Assembly: GCF_032362555.1 (NCBI RefSeq)
Contig: NC_083505.1
Location: 6,439,501 to 6,503,500, forward strand
Length of the DNA: 64,000 nt
Source of the DNA: Amyelois transitella
Lineage: Eukaryota > Arthropoda > Insecta > Lepidoptera > Pyralidae
Reading direction: 5' to 3'
The position numbers and the translations under genes are program-made. Below, piece after piece: positions 41,711-53,656 of this stretch (positions within the stretch are counted from its first letter, which is position 1; each line of letters begins with the position of its first letter). The notes beneath the pieces were generated by a model. That model was not told where the DNA came from. It searched no databases and saw only the letters and a program-made list of their open reading frames with translations.

Positions 41711-42934
41711 TGAGGCGTCTAGTTTCAAAGTCCGCTAAAAGACTTTTTCATAAAAATTGAGGTAATAGATAAAAATGGCGCCAGGACGTATTCTTTTTAT
41801 GATGTCATTATCATCTCTCATCAAAAACTGGCAAAACCTATAGAAATTTGCACTCAAAACTTTACATTCATTGCAAATCCCGCTAAAATACGTGTTGTTT
41901 ACTTCAAAATCCGCTAAAAAGAAATTAGCCAATGACAGCGCGGTATTGTGATCACGTGTCATTCAAAACAGTATGGCAGTTTTTTTATCTCAGGTGAAAG
42001 GTTGCTCCGGTTTTTTTATTGTTTTTAATAAGAAAACATGGAGAATTTAGTTCAATTTGTGCAAAAATGTGATCCTAAGGAAGCGCGGAAGAAACTACGC
42101 GACATTCCTTCATGGAAACGCACTAAGGAAACTCGAAAACTGTAGGTAAAAAGTTACTGTAAAACTACTTTCAAAGTGTTTTGATGGTGTTATGCAAAAT
42201 GAGTAATTAGTATAGTTATATATTGTAGGTACATTAATTTTTCAGTCAACACGTACTTACAAAGTACCTTCATTATATTTAGTTTTAATATTCACATTTA
42301 ATTTTAATATCAACCTGATATTTAACGTTTAAGGATTGTTAAATTAACTACCGACTTCGTACTTAGTATTGAATACTGTTTAGCAAAAAAATAAATGATA
42401 TAATGATGCGTATGACGGTCCACGCTTCTTGAAAATTAATCTGATAATAAACAATGGAATAAAATCGAATAATGCGTGGTATGTACTACCTGACATAATC
42501 CATTCACATTAATGCTTTTACCTGCTTTTTCCAATGATAGTATTAAAACTACTAATATTTTATTAATTATTTTGTTTTATTTTTAAAACCAAAATTTATT
42601 CACTTACTGTCTTGTCCGTATTGCATAACGCTTTTTATTGCTAGTCCCTGTTTGCAACAAATCCCTCTAAAACTCTTGACGTTTGTTTCAAACTCCCTTT
42701 AAATTGATTGTTCGTAGCAAAATACGCCATAATGAAAATATTTTACGTTATATTTAAAATTATAACATGCATTTCCAAATAATTAGGTTAGTTCCGGTAT
42801 TACCAGAGTAGAATCCACAAAACCTGCTAGTATTTTTTGTCTTAGTGGTAAATTTAATATAAAAAAAACGTTTTTTATATATTCCTTAAATTTTTGAAAC
42901 AGCATTTTAGCGGACTTTGATACTAGATGACTCA
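41711..42934. mobile_element. 1.2-kb element with 30-bp terminal inverted repeats
   Basis: The ends 41711-41740 and 42905-42934 are inverted repeats alike at 27 of 30 positions, with core TCAAAGTCCGCTAAAA. A third piece of the repeat (AAAATCCGCTAAAA) lies at 41905. The interior has a 35-codon plus-strand frame at 42039 (MENLVQFVQKCDPKEARKKL...) that ends in a stop. This looks like the first part of a transposase-type protein left in a deletion derivative. The superfamily is not assigned, as target duplications are not clear. Confidence 0.7.
42039..42146 (+). pseudogene. Short N-terminal ORF inside the 1.2-kb element
   Basis: It encodes about 35 residues, rich in Lys and Arg, with KKLRDIPSWKRTKETRKL before the stop. 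The codon pattern and good start suggest a once longer coding exon. A GTAGGTAA splice-donor-like sequence overlaps the stop. The family is not recognised with confidence. Confidence 0.45.
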
Positions 42935-44207
42935 TGTCACCTTTTCCAGAAAACTTGTATATGTTGCCAAATGAAAAAAATGAAATAAATTTGGTGTACG
43001 CTGGGATGAACATTGACAATTGCTGTACATATAAAAAAAATATATTTTAGACAAAAAATATAAAAAGATTTTTAATGATACAAAATTTTCACGTAAATTT
43101 TTATTCATTTCATATTCTATAAATAAGTTTAACGCCGGAAACTCCGACTTTGGCCCTATTATTACGTACGAATTTGTTTGCTCAACGATATTTGCTAATA
43201 TGTCTAGTGAGAAACCTTATAAAAACTTTCCCTTATTCGGACACTTCTATAGTGCTGTTCTATATATAGCCCTGTGTCGAGAAAAACAGCTTTTTTATAT
43301 TGATAGCTCAAAGTGAATTTTTCCTTTCATTATGTGCCGTGTAATTTCTGGCATTAACACATTCACTGCCACTGACACGCCTCGCGTGTTCGAGCTAATC
43401 TATGTTTATACGTCAAGAACACGCCAGGCGTGTTTTGAATGTTTCGGTAATATTTCTCAACCTAGGCCATATTTTTTGTCTAAATTAATAGTGCATCATT
43501 TTTAAGGGATGAGCTTTGACATATTGAAGCGGCCACCTTAACTACTATTAAAATTATATACGACAAAAAAAGGTTTCTTTGTAGTGCCGAGAACACGCTA
43601 GGCGTGTTTACTTACTGAAGCTACCTGTAGGTTCTCAAACTTTATGTAATTATTTTACCTAAGTCAATAGATGGCGCTCGCCATGATTATTTTTGCACAT
43701 ATGGTATAAATAGCAGATTTATTTTTTTCCATACGGCAAATAATTCTTATAATTAAAAAAAATTGTGTTTGTTAATGAGGTCCATTGGTTAGTTTGATTA
43801 TCGTCGTTTCTTGTGTTGTAAGCTATTTGTACATAGAAAAAATAATAGTTAAAAAAAACTACGCTTTTATTTTTATAATTCCTTTGTCATTAATTTTTAT
43901 TTTCTATTTTTTAGTTCGATTAGCAATAAAAGCGTAGTTTTTAAGTTTTTTTAAACTATTATTTATTTTCTATTTTTTAGTTCGATTAGCAATAAAACGC
44001 GTAGTTTTTTAGTTTTTTTATACAATTATTTTTTTGGAAGTTAACACTTCTAGTAAAACTATCTTACTAGAAAAGACTTTCGCAACCATGCGCCCATCGC
44101 TGGAGGTTTTCACAACTAAATTTCTTAAAGTTATACGTGGCCTGATTAGATTAAATCTCATAATATTCTCATAATGATGATTGTTAAACCCAGTTGAAAA
44201 GAATTTT

Positions 44208-44475
44208 ACATACATACATACATACATATGATCACGTCTATATCCCTTGCGGGGTAGACAGAGCCAACAGTCTTGAAAAGACTGAATGGCCACGTTCAGC
44301 TATTTGGCTTAATGATAGAACCGGGATTCAAATAGTGACAGGTTGCTAGCCCATCGCCTAAAAGAGGAATCCTAAGTTTATAAGCCTATCCCTTAGTCGC
44401 CTTTTACGACATCCATGGGAAAGAGATGGAGTGGTCCTATTCTTTTTTGTAATAGTGCCGGGAACCACACGGCAC
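44208..44475 (-). repeat. SINE family A, full-length copy inside the piggyBac-like element
   Basis: A clean copy with a TACATACATACATACATA tail on the left and GTGCCGGGAACCACACGGCAC on the right; it inserted after the host element. Confidence 0.92.
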
Positions 44476-46140
44476 GGAAAAGAATTTTATAGGGAAAAAT
44501 CACTGTTAATAATATTTTTGACTATCCAGCAAACAATAATTTTCGATTGTGGCCTTGCCAGGAATCAAACCACAAGATTAAGAGGCAGATTGATACAGGA
44601 ACAAAAATATTTCAAACATACCTCCACTGCCTTTACAACCAGGAACGCAACAATGTTTATCTGAAGACATCGTGGCACTTTTGTTGTAAAATCTGTCTTT
44701 CACAAAAACAAACACAAACTTGGGAGTCCTATCTCAAATAATCAGGTACTTTTTACAGGAGTCCTATCTTAAAATATCTGCACAACACAGTGAACACAGT
44801 CAGACATCAGTCATGATAAAATCACACGAATATCCGGAAGAACAAAGCTCGACTCAACGGAAGATTCCAAACTCCAAATAACGACAAGTTATCAGCACAA
44901 AACAAAAATACACAGGCACCGGTAAAAAAAAAACAGAAAGAAAGTTTACAGGTGTTCGAATCGAATTCAAAACTTACTGTCAAAACTTATTTGAAGTAAA
45001 TAAACTGTCACTCATTTTCCAAACGAGTATTACAGTGTTGCTATTATAAATAGGCAAAAGATACCTAATGTTAATTCAAGAATTGCATTAATATGTTAAA
45101 TACGTATTAAATATCGCAAAGTTCTGTAGGTAGTAACTTTATTATTGTATTATTGTTCAATTTTAAGTTTAAATTTAGTTGTTCAATTTTCATTTATTAC
45201 TTTTGTTTTATTACTTAGATATTTTTTATTGTTTTAAAATATTCTACTAATTCTACTATTGTTTCTAATGGTAATTCTAAATGGAACGATGCGATGAAAT
45301 AAAAAAGCCTCAGGTTAATAGTAACATTATATGGAAATATATTACATCTCTTTTTGGACTCGTTATACGTCAGAACTTCTCGGTTTCTTGTATGGAGATT
45401 ACTGGCACTGGTGCTATCTCTGTCTCTCTTACTCTCCTACGAAGGATCTAAAAATGAATTTATTAATCCTGGCAGTTTTAATAAGGATAATGAGAAACTC
45501 TTTTCAAAATATTGCATTGTCATCGGTCCTTGATACGTGTGCAAAGTTCCAAGTTGATCAGACGTTTAGAAACCAGTGAAAATTAAGCTCAAAGAGTCCG
45601 TTACATACATACAACCCAAGCTAATAAAAGCGTAGTAAAAAAACACGAGTGAAGTACTTAAGTAGCACAAATCTATCCAGTTGCAAATTAAAGGTTGTGA
45701 ACAGTCAAGTAGACTTGGCCAACCAACCAACATTACGATAATACGTGACTGTATATAAATAACGTAAACAAACTTTTTAAAAGTTTAATTATTTGAATGA
45801 ATTACCTAACTTATATAAGATTGAAAATACGTTTAGAATGGACACTCAATATAATAGTAAAACAAATACAATTAACAATTCTAATATTAGAGTTTACAAT
45901 AACAGCAAATTTAATTCATTTATGCGTGGGGATTTTAGTGAAACAAGTTTGAGAACCCAGTATTACTTAATAATGCAATTACTCACCATATAATCTATTT
46001 TTTGCCATAATTCCAAGTAATTAAACTCACCAAACTATTGTAAACACCTTTACTTTCGCTCAGAACAAGAAATACTAACCGGAAAACATTGCAAAACCCG
46101 AAAAATAGCCATATAAAGAATTTCTCTTCAGTCAGTGCCA
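44476..46140. other. Interior of the piggyBac-like element
   Basis: No frame longer than about 80 codons, and none with piggyBac transposase motifs. On the minus strand near 44680 a short frame starts MSSDKHCCVPGCKG, which resembles a THAP zinc-finger start, but it ends soon and is not supported further. Confidence 0.45.
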
Positions 46141-46199
46141 TGGACACGCGCGGCGTGTTCACTTTTTTTGAAGTGCAATGCCGTGAACACGCCAAGATC

Positions 46200-46277
46200 G
46201 AAGTTCATCGAGATGCCGCCTTATAAAACGGTGTCCTCCGTTTTATAAGGCGGCGTTATATAATCTCGATGAACTTC
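46200..46277. repeat. 78-bp hairpin near the right end of the piggyBac-like element
   Basis: A perfect 17-bp inner stem (46215-46231 with 46238-46254, loop of 6) stacks on a perfect 14-bp outer stem (46200-46213 with 46264-46277). The right strand has nine extra A/T-rich bases between the stems and the left strand has one. Confidence 0.9.
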
Positions 46278-46308
46278 AAGAAAATCGTGGTGGCAGTGAA
46301 TGTGTTAA

Positions 46309-47524
46309 GATCGTTTAGGGGCAGGACTGTGGGCTGAGGACGTTATGATATTTTATATCTAATTAACATAGAAGTGCTAGCTTGCATAGCCAAGCGAGGT
46401 GTCGCCGAGTTACTGGTTGGTAAAGGCGATGAAGGATTAGTGGATTTGCTCTGGCTTCTCTTAAGGAGGATTGGATTGACTATATGTCACTACTAAGTAT
46501 TGATACTATACTACTACTACACTGATAATTTATTCCATTATATAATATGAAGACCGTTGGTGGTCGAATCGGTATTGGTTCAAATCCCACCTAGGCCATG
46601 TATCAATGACTTCAAAGTTATATAATATATACTTACATTAGTTTGAATACTAACTTGCCGATGTTCTTACGGCGAGGGAAATAATCACGAAACTGTGGCG
46701 ACATCACTAATGTCACATCTACTATCAATCATCGTGAAGAAATTGACGCGCTTAGCCAATACGCGCAAACAACACGGATGGGAGCATAAATACAACTTCC
46801 GACTCAAGACCGTTGGAGCCGCTGTTTCCCAGGCATAACACCTAGCCCGGCTGGCCCGGGTGAGCCGAAACATCGCTCCCGCTACAAAACTATAGTTTTA
46901 CCGGGATAATACACTATATCCTGCTCCACACTATGGATGTGCAAAATTTCATGCAGATCAGTTCAGTGGTTTAGCTGAAAACCTACCAAAGAGTCCAAAC
47001 CGTTATGCTGATATTATTAGCTAATTCCCTGAACAAAATAAAACTGATTTTACTGGTGAGAGACCAGTTATTATGTTTTTTATCTTCTTTTCATTAAAGA
47101 TATTTATTTTCAGATTATTAATGCAATATTGAAAAAACTCGACTATTCGGAAATCGATCTTTTAGATTTTGATTTTTTTGTGAATCGATTCGCCCGCCAA
47201 CGATTCGCATCTATTTAAAAATCGACCTTTTTCGGAAAGAATCGCCATCCTTAGTGCCAACATCAAGAAAATAGGAGCTAGAGATGTAAATCACACTTAT
47301 TACAATTAATAGGTACTAAATTTAATAACATTAAAGTTTTATATGTAATCCTCCGGCAAAGACAAATTTCAAAAGCCGCCAGTTGTCTATACTCTATTGA
47401 ATTATATTCTTTCGAACACAAACGCTTTAAAAATCCCTAATCGTTTCATGCAAACAATTGCTTGTTTTCTTTAGAATTGCGCCAGGCTGTTTATTTCCGT
47501 ACATTTACTGAACGAACTGTAATA
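46309..47524. other. Gene-free interval upstream of POFUT1
   Basis: A weak tRNA-like B box (GGTTCAAATCCC) near 46578 has no matching fold. A GTGGCGACATC motif lies near 46694. The POFUT1 promoter should be in the last few hundred bases, but no core element stands out. Confidence 0.4.
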
Positions 47525-50500
47525 ATGCGAAAACATTTAATTGGATTCTTTTTATTATGTGCATTTTTGTCGAAAACCACAACTTCGTTGAGTTATGACA
47601 GAAACGGTTATATTGCTTACTGTCCATGCATGGGTAAGTTAAAAAGACCACCATAAAACTTAATTTATTGTCTATTAACTTTTGATAATGTGCATAATGT
47701 AAATTTTGTGTTTGATGTTTTTCTTCATTTAGTCTTAATTATTTTGGTGTTTTATTATATTATTTCCGGCCTAAGTGAATGTGTGTTTCTTCCCTCAGTA
47801 TATTTAATGTACAAAATTCTGTTAGGTATATTATTATGATGATTATCATAATAATGAGATAATGATCTACCATTGGGTAAAGCAAAGAACTTATACCGAA
47901 TTTAAATTTTTGTTGGTAAGCAATAATGACTATGTAAAGAATTAAAATAATTGCCAAAAACGAAATTTTCAAAAAACTATAAAGAAATAAATTTAAGAGA
48001 GTAATAGTAACAAGTCTTATGTTTCTTATTTATTACAGGTAGATTTGGGAATCAAGCTGATCATTTCTTAGGAGCCCTAGCTTTTAGCAAAGGCATTAAC
48101 AGAACATTAATATTACCCCCTTGGGTTGAATACAGATATGGAGAGTCAAAGTCTATTCAGATACCTTTTGATACATATTTTAATGTTGACTCCCTTCAGA
48201 CATTTCATAAAGTTATAACAATGGAATCTTTTATAATAGATATAGCACCTATACTTTGGCCGAGTAGTAAAAGAATTTCATTTTGCTACACAAAAAGAGC
48301 TGGTGAAGAAAATGAAAGTTGTAACGCTAAATCAGGAAACCCATTTGGACCATTTTGGGATACCTTTAATATTAACTTTGTTGGATCAGAGTTCTATGGA
48401 CCATTGAATTATGATGCTCATAATAAAGACATGATGAATAAATGGAAAAATAAATATTCCTCTGGAGATTGGCCAGTTCTTGCCTTTACAGGTACAATTT
48501 TTCAAAAGCCTTATATTAAATTTAATTTATCATTGTCATATAGTTCACATTAGAAATGATAGTAACTTATTTATTTTCATTTATCTATTACAGGCTTATC
48601 CCAAAGAAACATTGCTTAAGTACTTATATGTAATATACCTTGTTTGTGAATTTCACGAAGGGACAGTTAAACACGTCCAAAAATACCTTCATGTAATTCA
48701 CATGTGCAGTGCTCTAGTGCCAGGGGAGTATTCGGATAGATCTGTCCTCGATTGTGGTATTTTAAATCTTCTAGAAATAAACTCATCCGGCACTGACAGT
48801 TTTGAAGTATCTGGCTGTTGCAATTCATACATACATACATATGGTCACGTCTATATCCCTTGCGGGGTAGACAGAGCCAACAGTCTTGAAAAGACTGAAT
48901 GGCCACGTTCAGCTTTAGTTCAGCAGCAGAATTGAGATTGAAATAGTGTTGCTAGCCCATCGCATTAAAAAGAATCCCAAGTTGGTAAGCCTATCCCTTA
49001 GTCGCCTTTTACGACATCCATGGGAAAGAGATGAAGTGGTCCTATTCTTTTTTGTATAAATATTGTTTTGCAATTAAGAATTTTGAAAACATATTTCATA
49101 AGGGTCACATTCAGACTTACCTCTAAACTGTAGTAACCTACCATCCCCAATACAAATTTATAAGCAGGAAAAAGGGATAAATGCAATACTGCTTTAGATA
49201 CAAGAATCTAAGAAATTTATTTTGAATTTTTTCGATCATATATAAATTACTGCAATGTTTATCCCAATGGATAAAAAACCATGATAGTGGTATGCCAACT
49301 GATGTTGTATATTTTGACTTTGAGAAGGCCTTTGACTGTGTACATATCCAGAGACTTTTACATAAGTTACAACATCTAGCATACAGCATTTGTGGAAAAC
49401 TATTCGCATGGATCAAAGATTTTTTGACTAGCAGATATTTTTGTGTCAGACTGGGCAATATCCTTTCAAGTCCGTGAGCTGAACTCAGTGGTGTCCCACA
49501 GGGCTCCGTTCTTGGACCGCTCCTCTTCATCCTATATTTGACGGATCTAAAACAAATGTTGCAGTTACCCATCTCACTGTTTGCTGATGACACGAAATTC
49601 TTTGGCAATCCCAACTTGCAATCCGCAGAAATACAAAAAGCGCTTAACGATATATCAAAGATTGGCTTTTGTCACTTAACGCTGACAAATACTGTTTTAC
49701 ACATAGGGAAGAAGAATCCTCGTAACAGATACTATCTGGGCAATAAAGAATTAAACTCTCTGTAGGCTCACAAAAAGATCTTGGCATAACAGTAACCAGT
49801 GATTTAAAATGGGAGACACATATAGTTAATATTGTCAAGAAGGCTAACCCTATGCTGTATCTTGTTCGCAAATCGTTTGTGACTCTCACATCAAAAATAT
49901 TCTAGAAAATATATAAAGCGTTTATAAGACCATTGTTAGAGTTTACGTATGTGATCTGGGACCCATACTTTAAGAAGGATAAAACACTTCTTGAAAATGT
50001 ACAACGTAGAGCTACAAAGATGGTAAAATCACTGCAAAATATGTCATATGAGTGTAGATTAAAAGAATTAAAATTAACAACACTTGAGACGCGAAGAAGC
50101 AGAGGAAGATTAATTGAAACTTATAAAATACTCATAGGATACTATACTGTGGCAGACCTTCGAGCACTGTTTCAACTTTCTACTAATAAGCGGCTGAGGA
50201 GCGCACGAAAGCTAAAAAGAATCCACTACAAAATTTTCTCCCTAATTGTGTTGTTACATACTGAAACAAGCTTCCTACGAGTGTCAAGACTGCTTCTTCA
50301 GTCAATTTTTTTAAAAATCGGCTAAACAAACTTTAAAAATATCCAAGCATCAAAACACACGCAACAGTTTAATGAGTGTACTAGTGTGCATGCTGCTAGT
50401 GTGTTTAAAGTATATAAAAATAATAATAATATCTTTATATTTGGTCTCATATGGATTCCATACAATAGCTCCGCTTTCTAATCTACTCCTTACAAGTGTG

Positions 50501-52344
50501 TTATACAAAGCCCATACAACGTCAAAACATCTTAGCTTCCATGCTGGTCTGGTAGCAGAGAAGAAAACCTTATGAGTGGAAAGGCTAAAGAAATTTGGGT
50601 TCTTCTAGGCGATGAGCTAACTACTTGTCACTATTTGAAACCCAATTATATTATTATGCCATATATCCAAACACTGTCAAAGTTTTTAAAAGATTGTTGA
50701 CTTTGTAAGGGAAACAGACACAATTTCTATGTGTTTACAGGTGCTCCAGCAAGTTTTCCTGTTCAAAAGGAGAATATATATTTACAAAAGTATTTGTCAT
50801 GGAGTGATGAATTCAAAACAAAATCTAAGAACTTCATAAAGAACAATATGAGTGGAGGTGGATTTCTTGGTATTCATCTTAGAAATGGGCCAGATTGGAC
50901 TAAAGCATGCAGACACGTTCATGATAGTCCCATGTTGTTTGCTGCTCCTCAATGTGTTGGTTATAAAAATGAAAAAGGGCCATTGACAATTTCTATGTGT
51001 CTTCCAGATAAAATGGACATTGTTAAGTAAGTCCCTGGGATATGCTAATTAAGGCTACAGTTCTGTAATGTCTGAGTTGAGCTAATAAGCTCAATTCATA
51101 ATCTGCGTATCGCCATTTAATAGATAATATATATTTTTTAGCAGTTGATTTCTGCTATGTTTTAAATGTTATTTTAAGCTTAAATTTTTGCGAACTCGCG
51201 ACCAAGCATAGTTTCAATATTGCTATTTCACTTAAGTACAACCTTACCTAAACGGGCCAAGGGTCCTTTCCTTCATCGATATGTCAGTCAGTTTTGTTCA
51301 TCTAAAATGTCAAGTCAAAGTGTCTGTCTGTCCATGGAGGCTGAACGGCCGCAACATTACGCTTGTGATCTCGTAAAAGGCCTAAGGGTAAGAGAGAGAT
51401 TGGTCCTATTAATACCAAATTTTTTTTAACGAAGTGCCTGTAACCACACTGTACAAATTGTTCCACTCTTGTAGAAACTAATACTAATGCTATGTTTTGG
51501 ATTCGTTCTGCCTGGTAGGCCCGCAACTCATAAATGCCTCTTTATAGCGGCAGGAATAAATTACATGCATACATATGGTCACGTCTATATCCTTTGTGGG
51601 GTAGACAGAGCCACATTCAGCTATTTGGCTTAATGATAGAATTGAGATTCAAACAGTGACAGGTTGCTAGCCCATCGCCTAAAAAACGAATCCCAAGTTT
51701 GTAAGCCTATCCCTTAGTCACCTTTTACAACATGCATGGGAAAGAGATGGAGTGGTCCTATTCTTTTTTGTATTGGTGCAGGGAACCATACGGCACTTAA
51801 TAGAAATATAAGAAAATAGCAAAAATACGGTCTTTACAAATGAAACTCTAAATGTTTACAAACATAAATAAAAAAACAATTTAAGACCGTACCATTTTGG
51901 TATTACCTACGCTATACCTATTAATTTATTTATTTAACTATGGAGGGTATAAGTGTGTGGAGTACGGAGAAGGACTTTATGCTAGGCGAAAGCTATATAT
52001 GTTTGATTATTTCCATTATTTTAGATTTTATTTTCTGTTTCAGACAAGTGAAGAGAGCTTTGAAAAAACTAAGCGACATTAAGTACATATTTGTTGCGTC
52101 AGATTCAAATCCTATGATTGATGATCTTAAACGTTCCACAAACAGTCTAGATATAAAAATTGTCACACTACAACCTTCCAATCCACATCTTGACTTGGCA
52201 ATTCTTGGACAGGCAAACTATTTCATTGGAAATTGTGTATCATCCTTCACTGCTTTTGTAAAAAGAGAAAGGGACAGTAAAGGCTTACCATCAGAATTCT
52301 GGTCATATCCGTACCGTAAAAAAATGAAACACGACGAATTTTAA
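47525..52344 (+). CDS. POFUT1: GDP-fucose protein O-fucosyltransferase 1
   Basis: Four exons (47525-47633, 48039-48491, 50741-51026, 52044-52344) join in frame into 382 residues. The enzyme adds O-fucose to Ser/Thr of EGF repeats, notably in Notch, in the ER lumen. Residues 1-21 are a signal peptide ([20 protein letters not shown]). The glycosyltransferase family 65 marks are [47 protein letters not shown] (nucleotide-sugar site Arg), [13 protein letters not shown] and [18 protein letters not shown]. The C-terminus HDEF is a KDEL-like ER retention signal. A frame open upstream of the ATG begins at a TTG only, so the ATG that starts the signal peptide is the likely start. Intron 2 holds a SINE and a LINE piece, intron 3 a SINE. 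Confidence 0.96.
48826..49055 (-). repeat. SINE family A copy in POFUT1 intron 2
   Basis: It has the TACATACATA tail and nearly all blocks, but about 15 bases of the middle changed (CAGCAGCAGAATTG) and the last 25 or so bases at the 5' end are lost after TCTTTTTTGTA. Confidence 0.88.
49265..50330 (+). pseudogene. Jockey/CR1-type LINE fragment in POFUT1 intron 2
   Basis: The plus strand encodes the second half of a non-LTR reverse transcriptase: [36 protein letters not shown], the catalytic LFADDTKFF, then, after frame changes near 49660 and 49770, [17 protein letters not shown] and [11 protein letters not shown] from the C-terminal part. A nonsense TGA is present near 49477. It is 5'-truncated. 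Homology ends at LSTNKRLR..., and there is no clear tail. Confidence 0.85.
50583..50650 (+). repeat. SINE family A middle fragment
   Basis: TTTGGGTTCTTCTAGGCGATG, GTCACTATTTGAAACCCAATT; only the middle of the unit remains. Confidence 0.6.
51027..51561. other. POFUT1 intron 3, first part
   Basis: A plus-strand CTCGTAAAAGGCCTAAGGG near 51370 and a TGGTCCTATTAATACC near 51408 may be a scrambled SINE remnant. No exon was seen. Confidence 0.4.
51562..51796 (-). repeat. SINE family A copy in POFUT1 intron 3
   Basis: Tail and 5' end are both present, but about 27 bases were lost between GACAGAGCC and ACATTCAGC. Confidence 0.88.
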
Positions 52345-53656
52345 GACAGTAATAGTTTGGACATTTTTAACTATGAACGTATTTTACGCAATCTGAACTA
52401 CGGCCGGCTCACACAGGCAGCGACTTCAATACTTGTACAACCGCAGGCTATCCTTGAAGAGTCTCACGTATTGAAAAGGCTGCTCTTTTTAGATTCTGAT
52501 ATGTAATTAAATTGTTTAGAGCTTTGGTTGTTGAATGGATGTGTCACCATCATCCAATATGGGTTTGATTCCTCTACAAAAGCTGAGATCAGGTGTCGCT
52601 TCGTGTAAAAATTTGACTTACCCAATCCTTTTCCATGGGTGGTGCAACCCGGGAACTCCAGAGAAGTCAGGGCCATACCGGGAATATTTCCCATCAAATA
52701 TACATAGTTTTGGGAATATTTTACAAACTTTCGCCAGGAAAATCATGTTATTAAATGATTTTATCTGTTAATTGACTATTATTTTTTTATTTACATATTA
52801 TCAGCATAGTCATATAAGTCTGCCGCCTTTGGCGCGAGGTGAGGTAAACGCACACCTAAGGAATTGTAGCGGCAGCAATTGGTTGTTGTGACTTGTGGCG
52901 TAGAGATGTCGCCACAGAATGTATAACACTAACATTTTGACCTCGCCAACTAGGTACGCACACAATCGAAATTCCCCTTAATTTGTAAGCCAAGAAGTAA
53001 GTGCGTTGGTTGTGTGTGTGTAACGAAAAGGCAAACATATGCATAAGTGTTATGTGAAACATAATATGCATAGTGGTATAACAGTCCAACTAAGTAAGTT
53101 TACTCAGTTACATTCTCTTAGTCTACCTCCCCGCCCGCCGCGCCGCTACCTTTAATTCTACACGGACGCGGTCTTTCAGTCTTCAAGGCAGTTAGGTGTC
53201 TACCTCGTAAAGGAAAAAGACGTGATTATATATAGTGAAATGTATATATTATGATGATTATTACGTTAAAGGCGTAGTAAAACAATTTACACTTATATGA
53301 ATTCCATGCTCTCGCTACCTAGTTGTCCTAATAACAACAGACTAGTCGATATTACATACATTCTCGGTTGACGAATAGCAACGAACAGATGACAGTTATT
53401 AATTTAATGTCTTGTACAGATATCAACTTAAAAAATTAACTGACCGAATCTTAAATTATTTAAAAAAATGGCTTTCCTTAACGGCTTAAGCTAATTATTT
53501 TTATTTGTTCAGTAAAGTTGGTGGTAATAATAGTATAATTTTCGTTAAGATATTTCTAGCAAAATTTAAATTGGTTATACATTTACCTTTTTATTTTTAC
53601 GAGATAGATTTTTCAACGTTTTAAATTAGACTAAAGCAGATTGTGGACAATTTCTT
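52345..53656. other. Interval downstream of POFUT1
   Basis: No gene was recognised. A GTGGCG...CGCCAC near-palindrome at 52894-52916 recurs at 16671-16693. A GC-rich patch with CCCCGCCCGCCGCGCCGC lies at about 53130, unusual in this AT-rich DNA. No poly(A) signal for POFUT1 stands out close to its stop. Confidence 0.4.

Larger units (their letters stand above)
43358..46304. mobile_element. Element with piggyBac-type termini and no visible transposase
   Basis: The ends carry perfect 15-bp inverted repeats (CACATTCACTGCCAC) and each is flanked by TTAA (43354-43357, 46305-46308), the piggyBac insertion signature. Near both ends are copies of a palindromic motif of the type ACACGC-CN-GCGTGT (about 43374, 43425, 43590, 46143, and a half-site at 46184). 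The right end contains a long hairpin (46200-46277). The 2.9-kb interior holds a SINE and no ORF of transposase size, so it is probably non-autonomous. Confidence 0.8.

Noticed and set aside
44600..44760. THAP zinc-finger gene start on the minus strand (MSSDKHCCVPGCKG)
   Set aside because: Only the first cysteine pair fits; the frame ends within about 35 codons and lacks the later His and AVPTIF-type residues.
46556..46610. tRNA gene with GGTTCAAATCCC
   Set aside because: Only a B-box match; no A box at the right distance and no cloverleaf.
49644..49889. Minus-strand 81-codon frame as a gene in the POFUT1 intron
   Set aside because: It is the complement of the plus-strand LINE fragment.
50900..50930. 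HLRNG in POFUT1 as a damaged active site (human has HLRIG)
   Set aside because: The arginine that matters is kept, and I believe insect enzymes carry Asn here, so it is probably lineage-typical.
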